From Paenibacillus barcinonensis (GTDB lineage Bacteria; Bacillota; Bacilli; Paenibacillales; Paenibacillaceae): 64,000 nt of DNA. This document shows, piece by piece, positions 27,308 to 35,609 of this stretch. The DNA is taken from positions 186,001 through 250,000 of the forward strand of contig NZ_QJSW01000004.1 of NCBI RefSeq assembly GCF_003217495.1. The letters are read 5' to 3'. The notes below the pieces were generated by a model, which made no database searches, had not been told where the DNA came from, and was given only the letters and a program-made list of their open reading frames with translations. A program made the translations under genes and the position numbers. How positions within the stretch are numbered: position 1 is the first letter of the stretch; every line of letters begins with the position of its first letter.

Positions 27308-28411
27308 TTGAGAATCCATATTATGAACCTGCAGGACGGGGACCGTCTGACAGCAGATACGTTCAGCGAAGCAGGACTGCACATTCTCGGGAAGGGGACT
27401 GTGATTCGAAGCGAGGATATTACCTTGCTTATGCAGCATCGGGTAGATTACGTAGATATCGAAGCGCGTAATGAAGAGATCAGCGAAGCAGAATTTTTTG
27501 CAGCTTCATTGAAACATGCAGCTGGATCAAGCGCCAGCACCAGCGCGAGCACTAAAGAACAACTGCCTGAGGAAGAGATGAAGCCTCAATTCCTTCAGAC
27601 TGTACATAATTATCAAAATGCTTTTCTGGAAGCGCTGACTGTAGGCAAATTTAACGTATCCATGGTTGACGATGCATTGCAGCCAATGGTCGAAGGGCTT
27701 GATGAGCAAAAGGACGTTGTGCATCTCCTGATGATGCTGGAGCGAGATGACGTGAACAACTATACCCATTCCATCCAGGTAGGTCTGTTATCCTTTTATA
27801 TCGCAAACTGGATGGGGTATTCCCAGGCCGAAAGCTATAAGATCAGCCGCGGGGGGTATTTGCATGACATCGGAAAATGTAAGGTCTCTCATCGGATTCG
27901 AAATAAAACAGAGGCTCTGACCCCGGAGGAGCAGCTTGAACTACAGCGTCACACGATATATGGACATGAAATTATCAAAAACTCCATGACAGATGAAGCG
28001 ACTGCTTTGGTCGCTTTGCAGCATCATGAGCGGGAAGACGGCTCAGGCTATCCGATGCAGCTTGGAAAGGGCGAGATACACCCTTATACTCAAATCGTCT
28101 CTGTAGCAGATATTTATATTGGCATGCGATCCGGCAATCATGGAGCAAGTAATCCAAACCTGATTAACAATCTTAGAGATATTTACGGGATGGGTTTTGG
28201 TAAATTAAACGAGAAGGCGGTTCAGGCGTTAATGCAGCATTTGCTGCCTAACTTTATCGGTAAGCAGGTGCTGCTGAGCAATGGGGAAAAAGGTGTCATT
28301 GTCATGAACAATGCTTCCGATATTTTCAAGCCGCTAATTAAAGTGGAGTCCGAAGAATACCGCGATCTGTCCAAGGAGCGTTCTCTTTCAATCCATGAGC
28401 TGTTGATCTAG
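27308..28411 (+). CDS. HD-GYP domain protein, probable c-di-GMP phosphodiesterase
   Basis: A 367-residue protein. The TTG start has AGGGGGAG upstream. The C-terminal HD-GYP domain shows YLHDIGK, HTIYGHEII, LQHHEREDGSGYP and SVADIY, the metal and nucleotide-binding motifs of active enzymes. The N-terminal 120 residues match the DUF3391-like region often found before HD-GYP, followed by a short Ala/Ser stretch. It probably hydrolyses cyclic di-GMP and so affects motility or biofilm. Confidence 0.92.
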   Translation: MRIHIMNLQDGDRLTADTFSEAGLHILGKGTVIRSEDITLLMQHRVDYVDIEARNEEISEAEFFAASLKHAAGSSASTSASTKEQLPEEEMKPQFLQTVHNYQNAFLEALTVGKFNVSMVDDALQPMVEGLDEQKDVVHLLMMLERDDVNNYTHSIQVGLLSFYIANWMGYSQAESYKISRGGYLHDIGKCKVSHRIRNKTEALTPEEQLELQRHTIYGHEIIKNSMTDEATALVALQHHEREDGSGYPMQLGKGEIHPYTQIVSVADIYIGMRSGNHGASNPNLINNLRDIYGMGFGKLNEKAVQALMQHLLPNFIGKQVLLSNGEKGVIVMNNASDIFKPLIKVESEEYRDLSKERSLSIHELLI

Positions 28412-28476
28412 TAACGTTGCAATGAAGTGTTCCATGACGTCTCCAATGGCGTGGGTTCAATAAAATAAATCCTGTG

Positions 28477-28510
28477 AACAAGCCTCGTGTCATTCGATAA
28501 GAGGCTTGTT
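28477..28510. terminator. Terminator between HD-GYP gene and MFS gene
   Basis: AACAAGCCTC/GAGGCTTGTT perfect 10-bp stem between convergent genes; T-rich ends are short. Confidence 0.65.
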
Positions 28511-28555
28511 TGAGCTGTTTGATGTGTTCAAGGATCATCAAACTCATGTTAGGAG

Positions 28556-29770
28556 TCAAGCAAGACAATCGGATTTGCGATCTATCAGCCAAACCAGCAA
28601 AGCGAGGGTGCTCACAGCTGCACCTGACCAGCAAACGCCTGTCCAGCCTGCGTAGGCATATCCTTGAGTGGATATGATGGAGCCAGCTGCACTACCGATG
28701 GAATAGAAGATCATATAGGATGCAGTCAAGCGGCTTTGGGCTTCGGGTCTGACCTGATAGATCAAGCTCTGATTGGTGACATGTACAGCCTGGACAGCAA
28801 GGTCGAGTACAATAATACCCACGATGAGGAACCACAATGAAGTGTGTAACATTCCGATACATGCCCAGGACAAGACTAAAATAACGAGTGCAAGGCCTGT
28901 TGTTCTCTGACCATATCCGCGATCCGCTTGTTTCCCTGCCTTCGCGGCGGCAAGTGCGCCTGCAATACCCGCAAAGCCCATCGCCCCAATAGCACTATGT
29001 GACAACGATATCGGGGGTGCACTGAGCGGCAGTACGATGGAAGTCCAGAACATGCTGAAGGCCGCAAATATGAGCATGGCAAGTAGCCCGCGGATACGAA
29101 GTATACGCAACTCTGCGTATAATTGCAGGGTGGAGCGAAGCAACTGCAAGTAGCTGAGCTTGGACGGGCTGGATGATTGCTTCGGAAGCATGTGAATTAA
29201 GACGACAACGCTGATTAAAGTCAAGCTGGCTGACAATAAATAAACGGATCTCCAGCCAAGCCAGTCATTCATTACACCTGCGACAGTTCTTGCAAGCAAA
29301 ATGCCGATAACTATACCGCTGGTCACCCGGCCGACGATCGCTCCCCGCTCAGATTCGGCTGACAGATGGGCTGCATACGCAACAAATGTCTGTGTAATAA
29401 CGGCTAATAAACCGATCGCGGCAAGAGCTGTGAATAGAACAGCATGTGAAGCAGCAGTGCCTGCGCCTAATAAGGCAACGGCCGAAAGACACATTTGCAC
29501 AATGATCAGCTTGCGAGGAGGGATAAGGTCGCCAAGCGGAACAAGCAACAGCAGACCGAGAGCATACCAAATCTGTGTAACCGTAATTACGATGCCAATC
29601 ACTCCAGTAGACAGATCAAAATCCCGGGCAATAGAATCCAGCAAGGGCTGCGCATAATAGATATTGGCTACAGATAGGCCGCTACACACCGCAAATACCC
29701 AAGCGAGTGTGCGGGTTATACCTTGTTTTTTGGGTGTAGATAATTGTGAATTTTGAAGCGGGGTTTGCAT
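28556..29770 (-). CDS. MFS transporter, drug-efflux type
   Basis: A 404-residue permease with 12 predicted helices. The N-terminal helix motif SVANIYYAQPLLDSIARDF is typical of the YfkF/YgaY-like branch of the major facilitators. Loop 2-3 has LGDLIPPRKLI. It is divergent from a TetR gene with a palindromic operator in its promoter (29796-29807), so it is probably an efflux pump induced by a TetR ligand. Confidence 0.9.
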   Translation of the reverse strand: MQTPLQNSQLSTPKKQGITRTLAWVFAVCSGLSVANIYYAQPLLDSIARDFDLSTGVIGIVITVTQIWYALGLLLLVPLGDLIPPRKLIIVQMCLSAVALLGAGTAASHAVLFTALAAIGLLAVITQTFVAYAAHLSAESERGAIVGRVTSGIVIGILLARTVAGVMNDWLGWRSVYLLSASLTLISVVVLIHMLPKQSSSPSKLSYLQLLRSTLQLYAELRILRIRGLLAMLIFAAFSMFWTSIVLPLSAPPISLSHSAIGAMGFAGIAGALAAAKAGKQADRGYGQRTTGLALVILVLSWACIGMLHTSLWFLIVGIIVLDLAVQAVHVTNQSLIYQVRPEAQSRLTASYMIFYSIGSAAGSIISTQGYAYAGWTGVCWSGAAVSTLALLVWLIDRKSDCLA

Positions 29771-29795
29771 TCGAAAGACCTGCCCTTCTATTATG

Positions 29796-29807
29796 TACTG
29801 ATCAGTA
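29796..29807. promoter_or_regulatory. Palindromic operator of the MFS gene, TetR type
   Basis: TACTGATCAGTA, a perfect 12-bp palindrome just upstream of the MFS start. A related site (TACTGTTCGATA, 30050-30061; 9 of 12 matching) is just upstream of the TetR gene. The rest of the interval 29771-30078 is AT-rich, with no gene. Confidence 0.6.
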
Positions 29808-30049
29808 TGTTATAATCGGGATTAACACTATATTTTTTTTCTAAAGATGTCAATCAAGGAATTTCTGGCGCATAATGTTAGATAGGAGATTTAGAGTTGA
29901 TATTGGGACAGCAAGGTAGAGAAATATGAGTATAAGATTGTAAAATAAGGGAAGGACAAGCCTGCTTTCTTAATGAGAACACATAATGGCACAGGGGGAT
30001 GAAGGATTATCATTTTGATTTTTGTATAATTCGAGTTAAAATAGTAATG

Positions 30050-30061
30050 TACTGTTCGATA
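30050..30061. promoter_or_regulatory. Second, weaker TetR operator candidate
   Basis: TACTGTTCGATA resembles the palindrome in the MFS promoter and lies 17 bp before the TetR start, consistent with autoregulation. Confidence 0.45.
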
Positions 30062-30078
30062 AATAAAGGGGCGGTGTT

Positions 30079-30660
30079 ATGGTTAGAAAACGGGAGTTTA
30101 ACACAGATGAGGCGCTTGACGCTGCCATGCACGTATTCTGGGTTAAAGGGTTCGAAGCGACGTCACTCACAGATTTAACTACAGCGATGGGGATTCAGCG
30201 GCCCAGCTTGTATGGAGCGTTTGGCGATAAAAAGGAGTTGTTTGAACGTGTGCTTCGTAGATATACGAACGTTCATGCGGCAGAGATTAGAGCACGGCTG
30301 GGCCATGGAGAATCCGTCATAGAAGCAATACGAGAGGTTTTTGAGCAGATTGCAGCCGAGGGCCGGGCCGGTGATCCTGCTTACGGGTGCTTTTGTATCA
30401 ACACAATGGTTGAACTTGCTCCTCACGAGCCCAAATTTGCAGTCTTAACACGGGAGCATCAGATGTACCTGGCCGTTATTTTCAGAGAGGTTGTCGAAAG
30501 AGGGGTGCGGAGCGGAGAGCTGGAAGGGCACCTTAATGCAGGTCTTGCGGCACACTCACTCGTGATGTCTATGATTGGATTAACGGTATTGATGAAATCA
30601 GGCCCGGATCGTCAGTTTGTAGAGCAAAGCATTCAGGCGGCATTATCTGTGCTGCAATAG
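30079..30660 (+). CDS. TetR-family transcriptional regulator
   Basis: A 193-residue repressor. The N-terminal helix-turn-helix reads ALDAAMHVFWVKGFEATSLTDLTTAMGIQRPSLYGAFGDKKELF, which is the AcrR/YxaF-like pattern. The C-terminal part fits the TetR_C_16-like group. It is divergent from an MFS pump and cotranscribed with an SRPBCC protein 21 bp downstream. It likely represses the pump and itself. Confidence 0.92.
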   Translation: MVRKREFNTDEALDAAMHVFWVKGFEATSLTDLTTAMGIQRPSLYGAFGDKKELFERVLRRYTNVHAAEIRARLGHGESVIEAIREVFEQIAAEGRAGDPAYGCFCINTMVELAPHEPKFAVLTREHQMYLAVIFREVVERGVRSGELEGHLNAGLAAHSLVMSMIGLTVLMKSGPDRQFVEQSIQAALSVLQ

Positions 30661-30681
30661 CGTGTTAGAGGAGGCTTGCGA

Positions 30682-31152
30682 ATGATCGAAGTGACCACAG
30701 TGACCCGAATACATGCTCCGATAGAACTTTGCTTTGATACTGCACGTGATATTGATGTACATACCCGTACAGTATGGAAGCATACGCAGGAACGAGCGAT
30801 TGCTGGTGTCACCAACGGCAGGATTGGTCCTGGAGATACAGTGACCTTTGAGGCTGTACATTTTGGAATAAGACAAACGCTAACTTCACGTATCACAGCG
30901 TATGATCGCCCTTACCTGTTTGTTGATCAGATGCAGAAGGGAGCGTTCAAGAGCATGTGTCATGAGCATCATTTCAGCGTGTGCGGGGAGCAGGAGACCT
31001 GTATGAGAGACACACTGCGATTTGAAGCGCCACTTGGAGTGCTCGGATGGGCTGTAGAACGGCTTATCCTGCAAAGATACATGCAGGCTTTTCTGGAAAG
31101 TCGTAATGAGAGGCTTAAAGCTATGCTTGAGCGATATACTGTATCAGAGTAA
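30682..31152 (+). CDS. SRPBCC-family ligand-binding protein
   Basis: A 156-residue START/Bet v1-like protein. The ATG follows GAGGAGGC. The opening strand and helix (EVTTVTRIHAPIELCFDTARDIDVHTRT) and the late helix (LERLILQRYMQAFLESRNERLKAML) are typical of the polyketide-cyclase/dehydrase-like SRPBCC group. The role is unknown; operon position with TetR suggests binding or handling of the hydrophobic ligand exported by the pump. The stop codon lies in the first unit of a hexanucleotide repeat. Confidence 0.82.
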   Translation: MIEVTTVTRIHAPIELCFDTARDIDVHTRTVWKHTQERAIAGVTNGRIGPGDTVTFEAVHFGIRQTLTSRITAYDRPYLFVDQMQKGAFKSMCHEHHFSVCGEQETCMRDTLRFEAPLGVLGWAVERLILQRYMQAFLESRNERLKAMLERYTVSE

Positions 31153-31178
31153 GAGTAAGAGTAAGAGTAAGAGTAAGA
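31146..31178 (+). repeat. Hexanucleotide tandem repeat (AGAGTA)n
   Basis: About five units of AGAGTA run across the end of the SRPBCC gene; the TAA stop is in the first unit, so copy-number change would not alter the protein. Confidence 0.9.
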
Positions 31179-31281
31179 TACTGCATCTCAGCATTGCATT
31201 TACGATTCAATTTCCATTGTCGAAAACATGAAGCAATAGGGTGAAATAGGACTCTCCCTGTTCGTTGAATGCAAAAAAACG

Positions 31282-31319
31282 GCGCTTAGTCAAGTCGTTG
31301 TACTGACTCGACTAAGCGC
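31282..31319. terminator. Bidirectional terminator between SRPBCC and LacI genes
   Basis: GCGCTTAGTC/GACTAAGCGC perfect stem with A-run upstream and T-run downstream. Confidence 0.85.
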
Positions 31320-31345
31320 TCTTTTGTTTGTCATAGGAAGTTCCT

Positions 31346-32371
31346 TCAACGCAATGAGGAGCGAATCATGGCTACGCTGGACTCGCGGACAATCAGGCGT
31401 GGTTCAAACTGAATGTGCTCATAATCCGTCGTACTCATCTCGCGAATTCGTTTGAGCAGCAGTTCGGTAGCAAGCCGAGACACTTCTTCGCCCATAATGG
31501 ATACCGAACTGATCTGAGGTGAGGAAACGGTTGTCCATTGATTGTTATCCACGCCCACCACAGCAACGTCTTCCGGCACACGTACGCCCAGCTCCTTGAA
31601 GCGATTCACAAGCCCAATAGCAACCATGTCATTGATGGCGTACACCGCATCCGGCATATGGGTTAAGCCGTAAAAGTAGTCGGCTGCACTTGCTCCCGTA
31701 GCTAATGAGAAGTCTTCCCCGAAATAAACGAGTGAAATATCCACATGTCCCACAGCCTGCTCGTAAGCGCGATAGCGCTCTTCAATGATATCCTTAGGGG
31801 CGCCGGCATAGGCAATACGGGTGCGTCCGATTTTAAACAAATGCTCCATGACGAGTTTACCTTCAGGCTGTGATAAGGACACGATGTCAGCCTGAATGCC
31901 TGGCTCCAGTTTTTTGCCGTAGTTAATAATCGAGATCGGGATCGAAGCTTTGTTAATTAGTGCAGGTAACGTTTTTGGATAGGCCAGCGGCATGAAAATA
32001 AGACCGTCCACGTGCAGCTTTTTTACATTACGTATCGTTTCGAGTTCCGTTCTTGCATTACCCGCAGTATTGATCTGCACGATGTGATATCCATGCTGCT
32101 TTGCAGTTTGCTCCACAGACCAGGAAATTTCCGGGATGATGGCGTTGCGGATATCAGGAACAACGAGTGCAATCTGGTGCGTTTGCCGAATTTTCAGGCT
32201 CTGTGCAGAGGTGTTGGGCACAAATCCCAGCTCTTCAATGGCCTGCATCACTTTATCTCGTGTTGCACTGCTAATCCCTTCCGCATTGTTGATGGCCCGG
32301 GATACCGTTGCAATTCCTACACCGGCACGTTCAGCGACATCCTTAATCGTGATTTTCTGTTCTTTACTCAC
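31346..32371 (-). CDS. LacI-family transcriptional regulator
   Basis: A 341-residue repressor. The GTG start follows GTGAGGTC. The helix-turn-helix and hinge read ITIKDVAERAGVGIATVSRAINN and a hinge helix with an alanine-type contact, followed by a periplasmic-binding-like sugar domain. It is divergent from the dehydrogenase, and both promoters hold the same pseudo-palindrome, so it probably controls both genes. Its effector is probably a sugar or polyol. Confidence 0.95.
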   Translation of the reverse strand: MSKEQKITIKDVAERAGVGIATVSRAINNAEGISSATRDKVMQAIEELGFVPNTSAQSLKIRQTHQIALVVPDIRNAIIPEISWSVEQTAKQHGYHIVQINTAGNARTELETIRNVKKLHVDGLIFMPLAYPKTLPALINKASIPISIINYGKKLEPGIQADIVSLSQPEGKLVMEHLFKIGRTRIAYAGAPKDIIEERYRAYEQAVGHVDISLVYFGEDFSLATGASAADYFYGLTHMPDAVYAINDMVAIGLVNRFKELGVRVPEDVAVVGVDNNQWTTVSSPQISSVSIMGEEVSRLATELLLKRIREMSTTDYEHIQFEPRLIVRESSVAMIRSSLR

Positions 32372-32392
32372 TTGTATTTGACCTCACTTCAT

Positions 32393-32406
32393 CGGAAACG
32401 ATTCCG
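32393..32406. promoter_or_regulatory. LacI operator in front of lacI-type gene
   Basis: CGGAAACGATTCCG differs in one base from the operator at the dehydrogenase promoter (32693-32706), which supports autoregulation. Confidence 0.65.
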
Positions 32407-32656
32407 TATTTTCGGCTTATGTATGTTTTGCAAGGTAGGCATATAACTTGATTATACCATTGGTAAAGGGCATCAGCCCGCCTGCAAAACGAAAACCATG
32501 TAAAATGATGCATTTTTATGTTTATTTTTCTAATAAATTATCAAAAATAAACGAAAAAGCAAATGGATGTTCGAAATAAGCGAGTATTTTAGCTTCAGAT
32601 CAAGGCGCGGCTACTGCGTTTCCTCACAGTTTTGACATATTTGCAAGGGAATTTGT

Positions 32657-32685
32657 TTGACAGCGTATCTCAAATGTGACATATT
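32657..32685 (+). promoter_or_regulatory. Sigma-A promoter of the dehydrogenase gene
   Basis: TTGACA, a 17-bp spacer and CATATT. The start point would lie close to the operator that follows. Confidence 0.65.
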
Positions 32686-32692
32686 TAATTTA

Positions 32693-32706
32693 CGGAAACG
32701 TTTCCG
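32693..32706. promoter_or_regulatory. LacI operator at the dehydrogenase promoter
   Basis: CGGAAACGTTTCCG, a perfect 14-bp palindrome at the expected transcription start, well placed for repression. It fits the LacI core but departs from the CcpA cre consensus at the flanks. Confidence 0.75.
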
Positions 32707-32740
32707 AATATGCTGAAAAATCATTTGGGAGATGAATTGA

Positions 32741-33790
32741 ATGAAAGCATTACGTTGGCATGGTGTTAAAGATTTGCGTTTGGAAAATATTACTGAACCT
32801 CAGCCTGAACAAGGCCAAGTGAAAATAAAAGTACAGTGGTGCGGGATCTGCGGTAGCGATCTGCATGAGTACACAGCCGGCCCTATTTTTATCCCTGCTC
32901 AAGATCCACATCCTCTAACAGGGGAGAAAGCGCCTATCGTTATGGGACATGAGTTTTCTGGACAAGTTGTTGAGGTGGGAGAAGGCGTAACTCGTTTTCA
33001 GGTTGGTGATCGTGTAGTTGTAGAGCCGATCTATGCATGTGGTCATTGCGAAGCATGCAAACAGGGCAGATACAATCTGTGTGACAAGATGGGATTTCTG
33101 GGGCTTGCAGGAGGCGGTGGTGGATTTTCCGAATATGTAACTGCAGCCGAGAGCATGTTGCATCCCATTCCTGAATCAATCTCCTATGAGCAAGGGGCTT
33201 TGGTTGAGCCTTCCGCAGTAGCTTTGCATGCTGTGCGTCAGAGCAAACTGAAAGTGGGTGATACTGCGGCAGTGTTTGGTGCAGGTCCAATCGGTCTGCT
33301 TGTGATCGAAGCGCTTAAAGCGTCCGGGGCTTCCGATATTTATGTCGTGGAGCTGTCGAAAGAACGCAAAGCAAAAGCAGAGGAACTGGGTGCTATCGTC
33401 ATTGATCCTACAGAATATAATGTTGTTGAAGAGATTCATCGGCGCACGCAGGGCGGGGTGAATGTGGCTTATGAAGTAACGGGTGTTCCACGTGTTCTGC
33501 AGCAAGCAATTGATTCAACGCGAATTGGTGGCGAATTGATGATTGTGAGTATTTTTGAACAGGAAGCGCCGATTATGCCGAATTCTGTTGTCATGAAAGA
33601 GCGCACGGTGAACGGTATTATCGGTTATCGCGATGTGTTCCCGGCTGTAATCAGCTTGATGGAAAAGGGCTTCTTCCCGGCAGACAAGCTGGTGACTAAA
33701 CGAATTGCTCTGGATGACGTTGTGGAGCATGGTTTTGAAGCGCTGCTGAAAGAGAAAAATCAAGTGAAAATTCTGGTTAAGGCCGAGTAG
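32741..33790 (+). CDS. Zinc-dependent dehydrogenase, (R,R)-2,3-butanediol dehydrogenase type
   Basis: A 349-residue medium-chain dehydrogenase. Catalytic zinc site CGICGSDLHEY and GHEFSGQVVEVG; structural zinc site CGHCEACKQGRYNLC; NAD(H) Rossmann motif AVFGAGPIGLL. The insert IFIPAQDPHPLTGEKAPIVMGHE is characteristic of butanediol dehydrogenases (BdhA, acetoin reductase). It would interconvert acetoin and 2,3-butanediol. Control by a LacI repressor is unusual for that role, so a sugar-alcohol substrate remains possible. Confidence 0.9.
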   Translation: MKALRWHGVKDLRLENITEPQPEQGQVKIKVQWCGICGSDLHEYTAGPIFIPAQDPHPLTGEKAPIVMGHEFSGQVVEVGEGVTRFQVGDRVVVEPIYACGHCEACKQGRYNLCDKMGFLGLAGGGGGFSEYVTAAESMLHPIPESISYEQGALVEPSAVALHAVRQSKLKVGDTAAVFGAGPIGLLVIEALKASGASDIYVVELSKERKAKAEELGAIVIDPTEYNVVEEIHRRTQGGVNVAYEVTGVPRVLQQAIDSTRIGGELMIVSIFEQEAPIMPNSVVMKERTVNGIIGYRDVFPAVISLMEKGFFPADKLVTKRIALDDVVEHGFEALLKEKNQVKILVKAE

Positions 33791-33819
33791 GTCTTGAGTT
33801 TGAGTTGATTATAACCTAG

Positions 33820-33860
33820 GTAGACACCTTCATCTTTGGATGGGAGTGTCTACTTTTTTT
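33820..33860 (+). terminator. Terminator of the dehydrogenase gene
   Basis: GTAGACAC/GTGTCTAC outer stem with CATC/GATG inner pairs, then seven Ts. Confidence 0.85.
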
Positions 33861-33973
33861 GCTAAAAAGGGCGGAATTTGTTGCAGTTTCAGTACATTTT
33901 ACATACTATAAAAGGATACAAAATGTATCGTTTCATATTAACGTGAGCCATCATGTTGGAGGAGGGAACGGAC

Positions 33974-35287
33974 ATGCAAAGGAAAGTAACATGGACAGCC
34001 ATCGCACTGGCTTTTCTCGCCGGAGCAGGTTGGATGTTTATGGGGAGTGCCAAGCACAAGGCGGCTGCACCGGCGGCAAGACCTGTTTCAAACGAGCGAG
34101 GTACCGTCCATGTGGCAAGTGCACCATTACAGTCGGCAGATGTGACAAACAAGCTTGAACTACTCGACAGGCCTTTTAAGAAGTCGCCTTACGCGAACAA
34201 CGTCTGGGACATGCAGCTCTACAAGGGCCGAATCTATCTGGGTCATGGAAACAGCAGTAATGTAGGACCGGCGCAGAACGCGGGGCCGATACCTGTCATT
34301 TATTACGATACAGCCAGCGCAGCAATTCAGACACAGTCGGTCACTAACAGCAATCCGAGCATCTTGCCTTCAACCAAAAAGGTTGTGGATGAAGAGCAGA
34401 TTGATATCTACAAAGTGCTCAATGGCAAGCTGTACATTCCGGGCAATGATTCCGACGGCGAGAGCTGGGATTGGGGCAATTTCTATCGCTTGGATGGAGA
34501 GGTCTGGACCAAGTATCGCAATTTGCCATTAGGTGTGCATGTGTATGATATGGCTTCTTATCAAGGCAAGCTTTTTGCTGCACTGGGCACCGAGAAAAAA
34601 CCGCTCGTACTGATCTCCCATGATGACGGGGAAAGCTGGCAACAGTTTGCTACAGTTAACGGTATGGGTGCCAGAGTGTATACGATGTTTCAAATCAAGG
34701 GTAAATTATATGCTTCAACGATGATGTACCCTGCGAACAACTTATGGGGTGACAAGACGAATCTGCTTGAGATTAATGAACGTTTGGAGAAAAGAGATGT
34801 GGTCGTTTACGGAAGTAAAATACTTCCAGGGCTGACGTACCAGCAAGGTACAACTCCTTATAACAAAATCGGCAAAAATGTTAACTATAAAGACAAACTC
34901 GTGTATATCGCAGGCAGTATATTTAATGATTCGCAGCTATTGCCTAAATCACTGAATGTGATGACGGATATTAATCAGGCGAGACGTGTCATGCTGCCTG
35001 ATCCCAATGCGTTACCTACTGATTTGCTGGTGCGTGACGATAAGGTGTATGTGCTCACGTATACAAGGAAGCAAACCAGCCTTTACGTAAGCCGTGTTTA
35101 TCAAAGCAGTGATCTGAACACATGGAGTGAAATTTTACGATTTACCCAGGATACGTATGCCAAGTCGTTCGAGGAGCATGGTGGAGATTTTTATTTTGGG
35201 CTGGGCACGGACCCGGACGTTTTGTCTCCTTCTTCTGGAAAGCTTTTGCGGGTGAAACGGGCGAATATCCCTGTAAACTCAAATTGA
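33974..35287 (+). CDS. Exported beta-propeller-like protein of unknown function
   Basis: A 437-residue protein. The ATG at 33974 follows GGAGGAGGG and gives a signal-anchor (VTWTAIALAFLAGAGWMFM). After a Pro/Ala-rich linker come repeated blocks with strand-loop features such as VWDMQLYKGRIYLGHG, VYDMASYQGKLFAALG, ISHDDGESWQQFATV and VYTMFQIKGKLYAST. These resemble Kelch/BNR-type propeller blades, and DDGESW is an Asp-box-like motif found in sialidases and other propellers. No catalytic sialidase arginine triad is apparent. It is likely to act at the cell surface. Confidence 0.75.
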   Translation: MQRKVTWTAIALAFLAGAGWMFMGSAKHKAAAPAARPVSNERGTVHVASAPLQSADVTNKLELLDRPFKKSPYANNVWDMQLYKGRIYLGHGNSSNVGPAQNAGPIPVIYYDTASAAIQTQSVTNSNPSILPSTKKVVDEEQIDIYKVLNGKLYIPGNDSDGESWDWGNFYRLDGEVWTKYRNLPLGVHVYDMASYQGKLFAALGTEKKPLVLISHDDGESWQQFATVNGMGARVYTMFQIKGKLYASTMMYPANNLWGDKTNLLEINERLEKRDVVVYGSKILPGLTYQQGTTPYNKIGKNVNYKDKLVYIAGSIFNDSQLLPKSLNVMTDINQARRVMLPDPNALPTDLLVRDDKVYVLTYTRKQTSLYVSRVYQSSDLNTWSEILRFTQDTYAKSFEEHGGDFYFGLGTDPDVLSPSSGKLLRVKRANIPVNSN

Positions 35288-35401
35288 AAAAGAAGGAATA
35301 TTATGGATTATATACTATGCTGCATCCACATTATTGGTGACCACGAGAGGTGCAGATTGTACTCCTTCTGTGCAAGGCAGTTTGTGACATTTAGCTTATT
35401 C

Positions 35402-35432
35402 AACAGCGGCTTGTACAGGGCTGTTCTTTTTT
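35402..35432 (+). terminator. Terminator of the propeller-like gene
   Basis: AACAGC/GCTGTT stem with a 12-nt loop, followed by a T-run. The remainder of 35288-35609 shows no gene. Confidence 0.7.
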
Positions 35433-35609
35433 TTGTCTAACCTTGTACGTGAGAAATTTGTTTGAAAATAAAAATAAGAATCTATAAAATGGATAAAGAA
35501 CAAGATTCATGACAGTCGACAGGCGTATGACTGCTGTATTCATCCGAAGCATGTCACATTTCAAGGTAAGTGAGAAAAGTATACTTCCCATAGCAAAGGA
35601 GACTAAATC

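Noticed and set aside
32693-32706. CcpA cre site at the dehydrogenase promoter
   Set aside because: The flanks CGG/CCG break the TGW/WCA consensus and the same sequence recurs at the divergent lacI gene, which fits the local repressor better.
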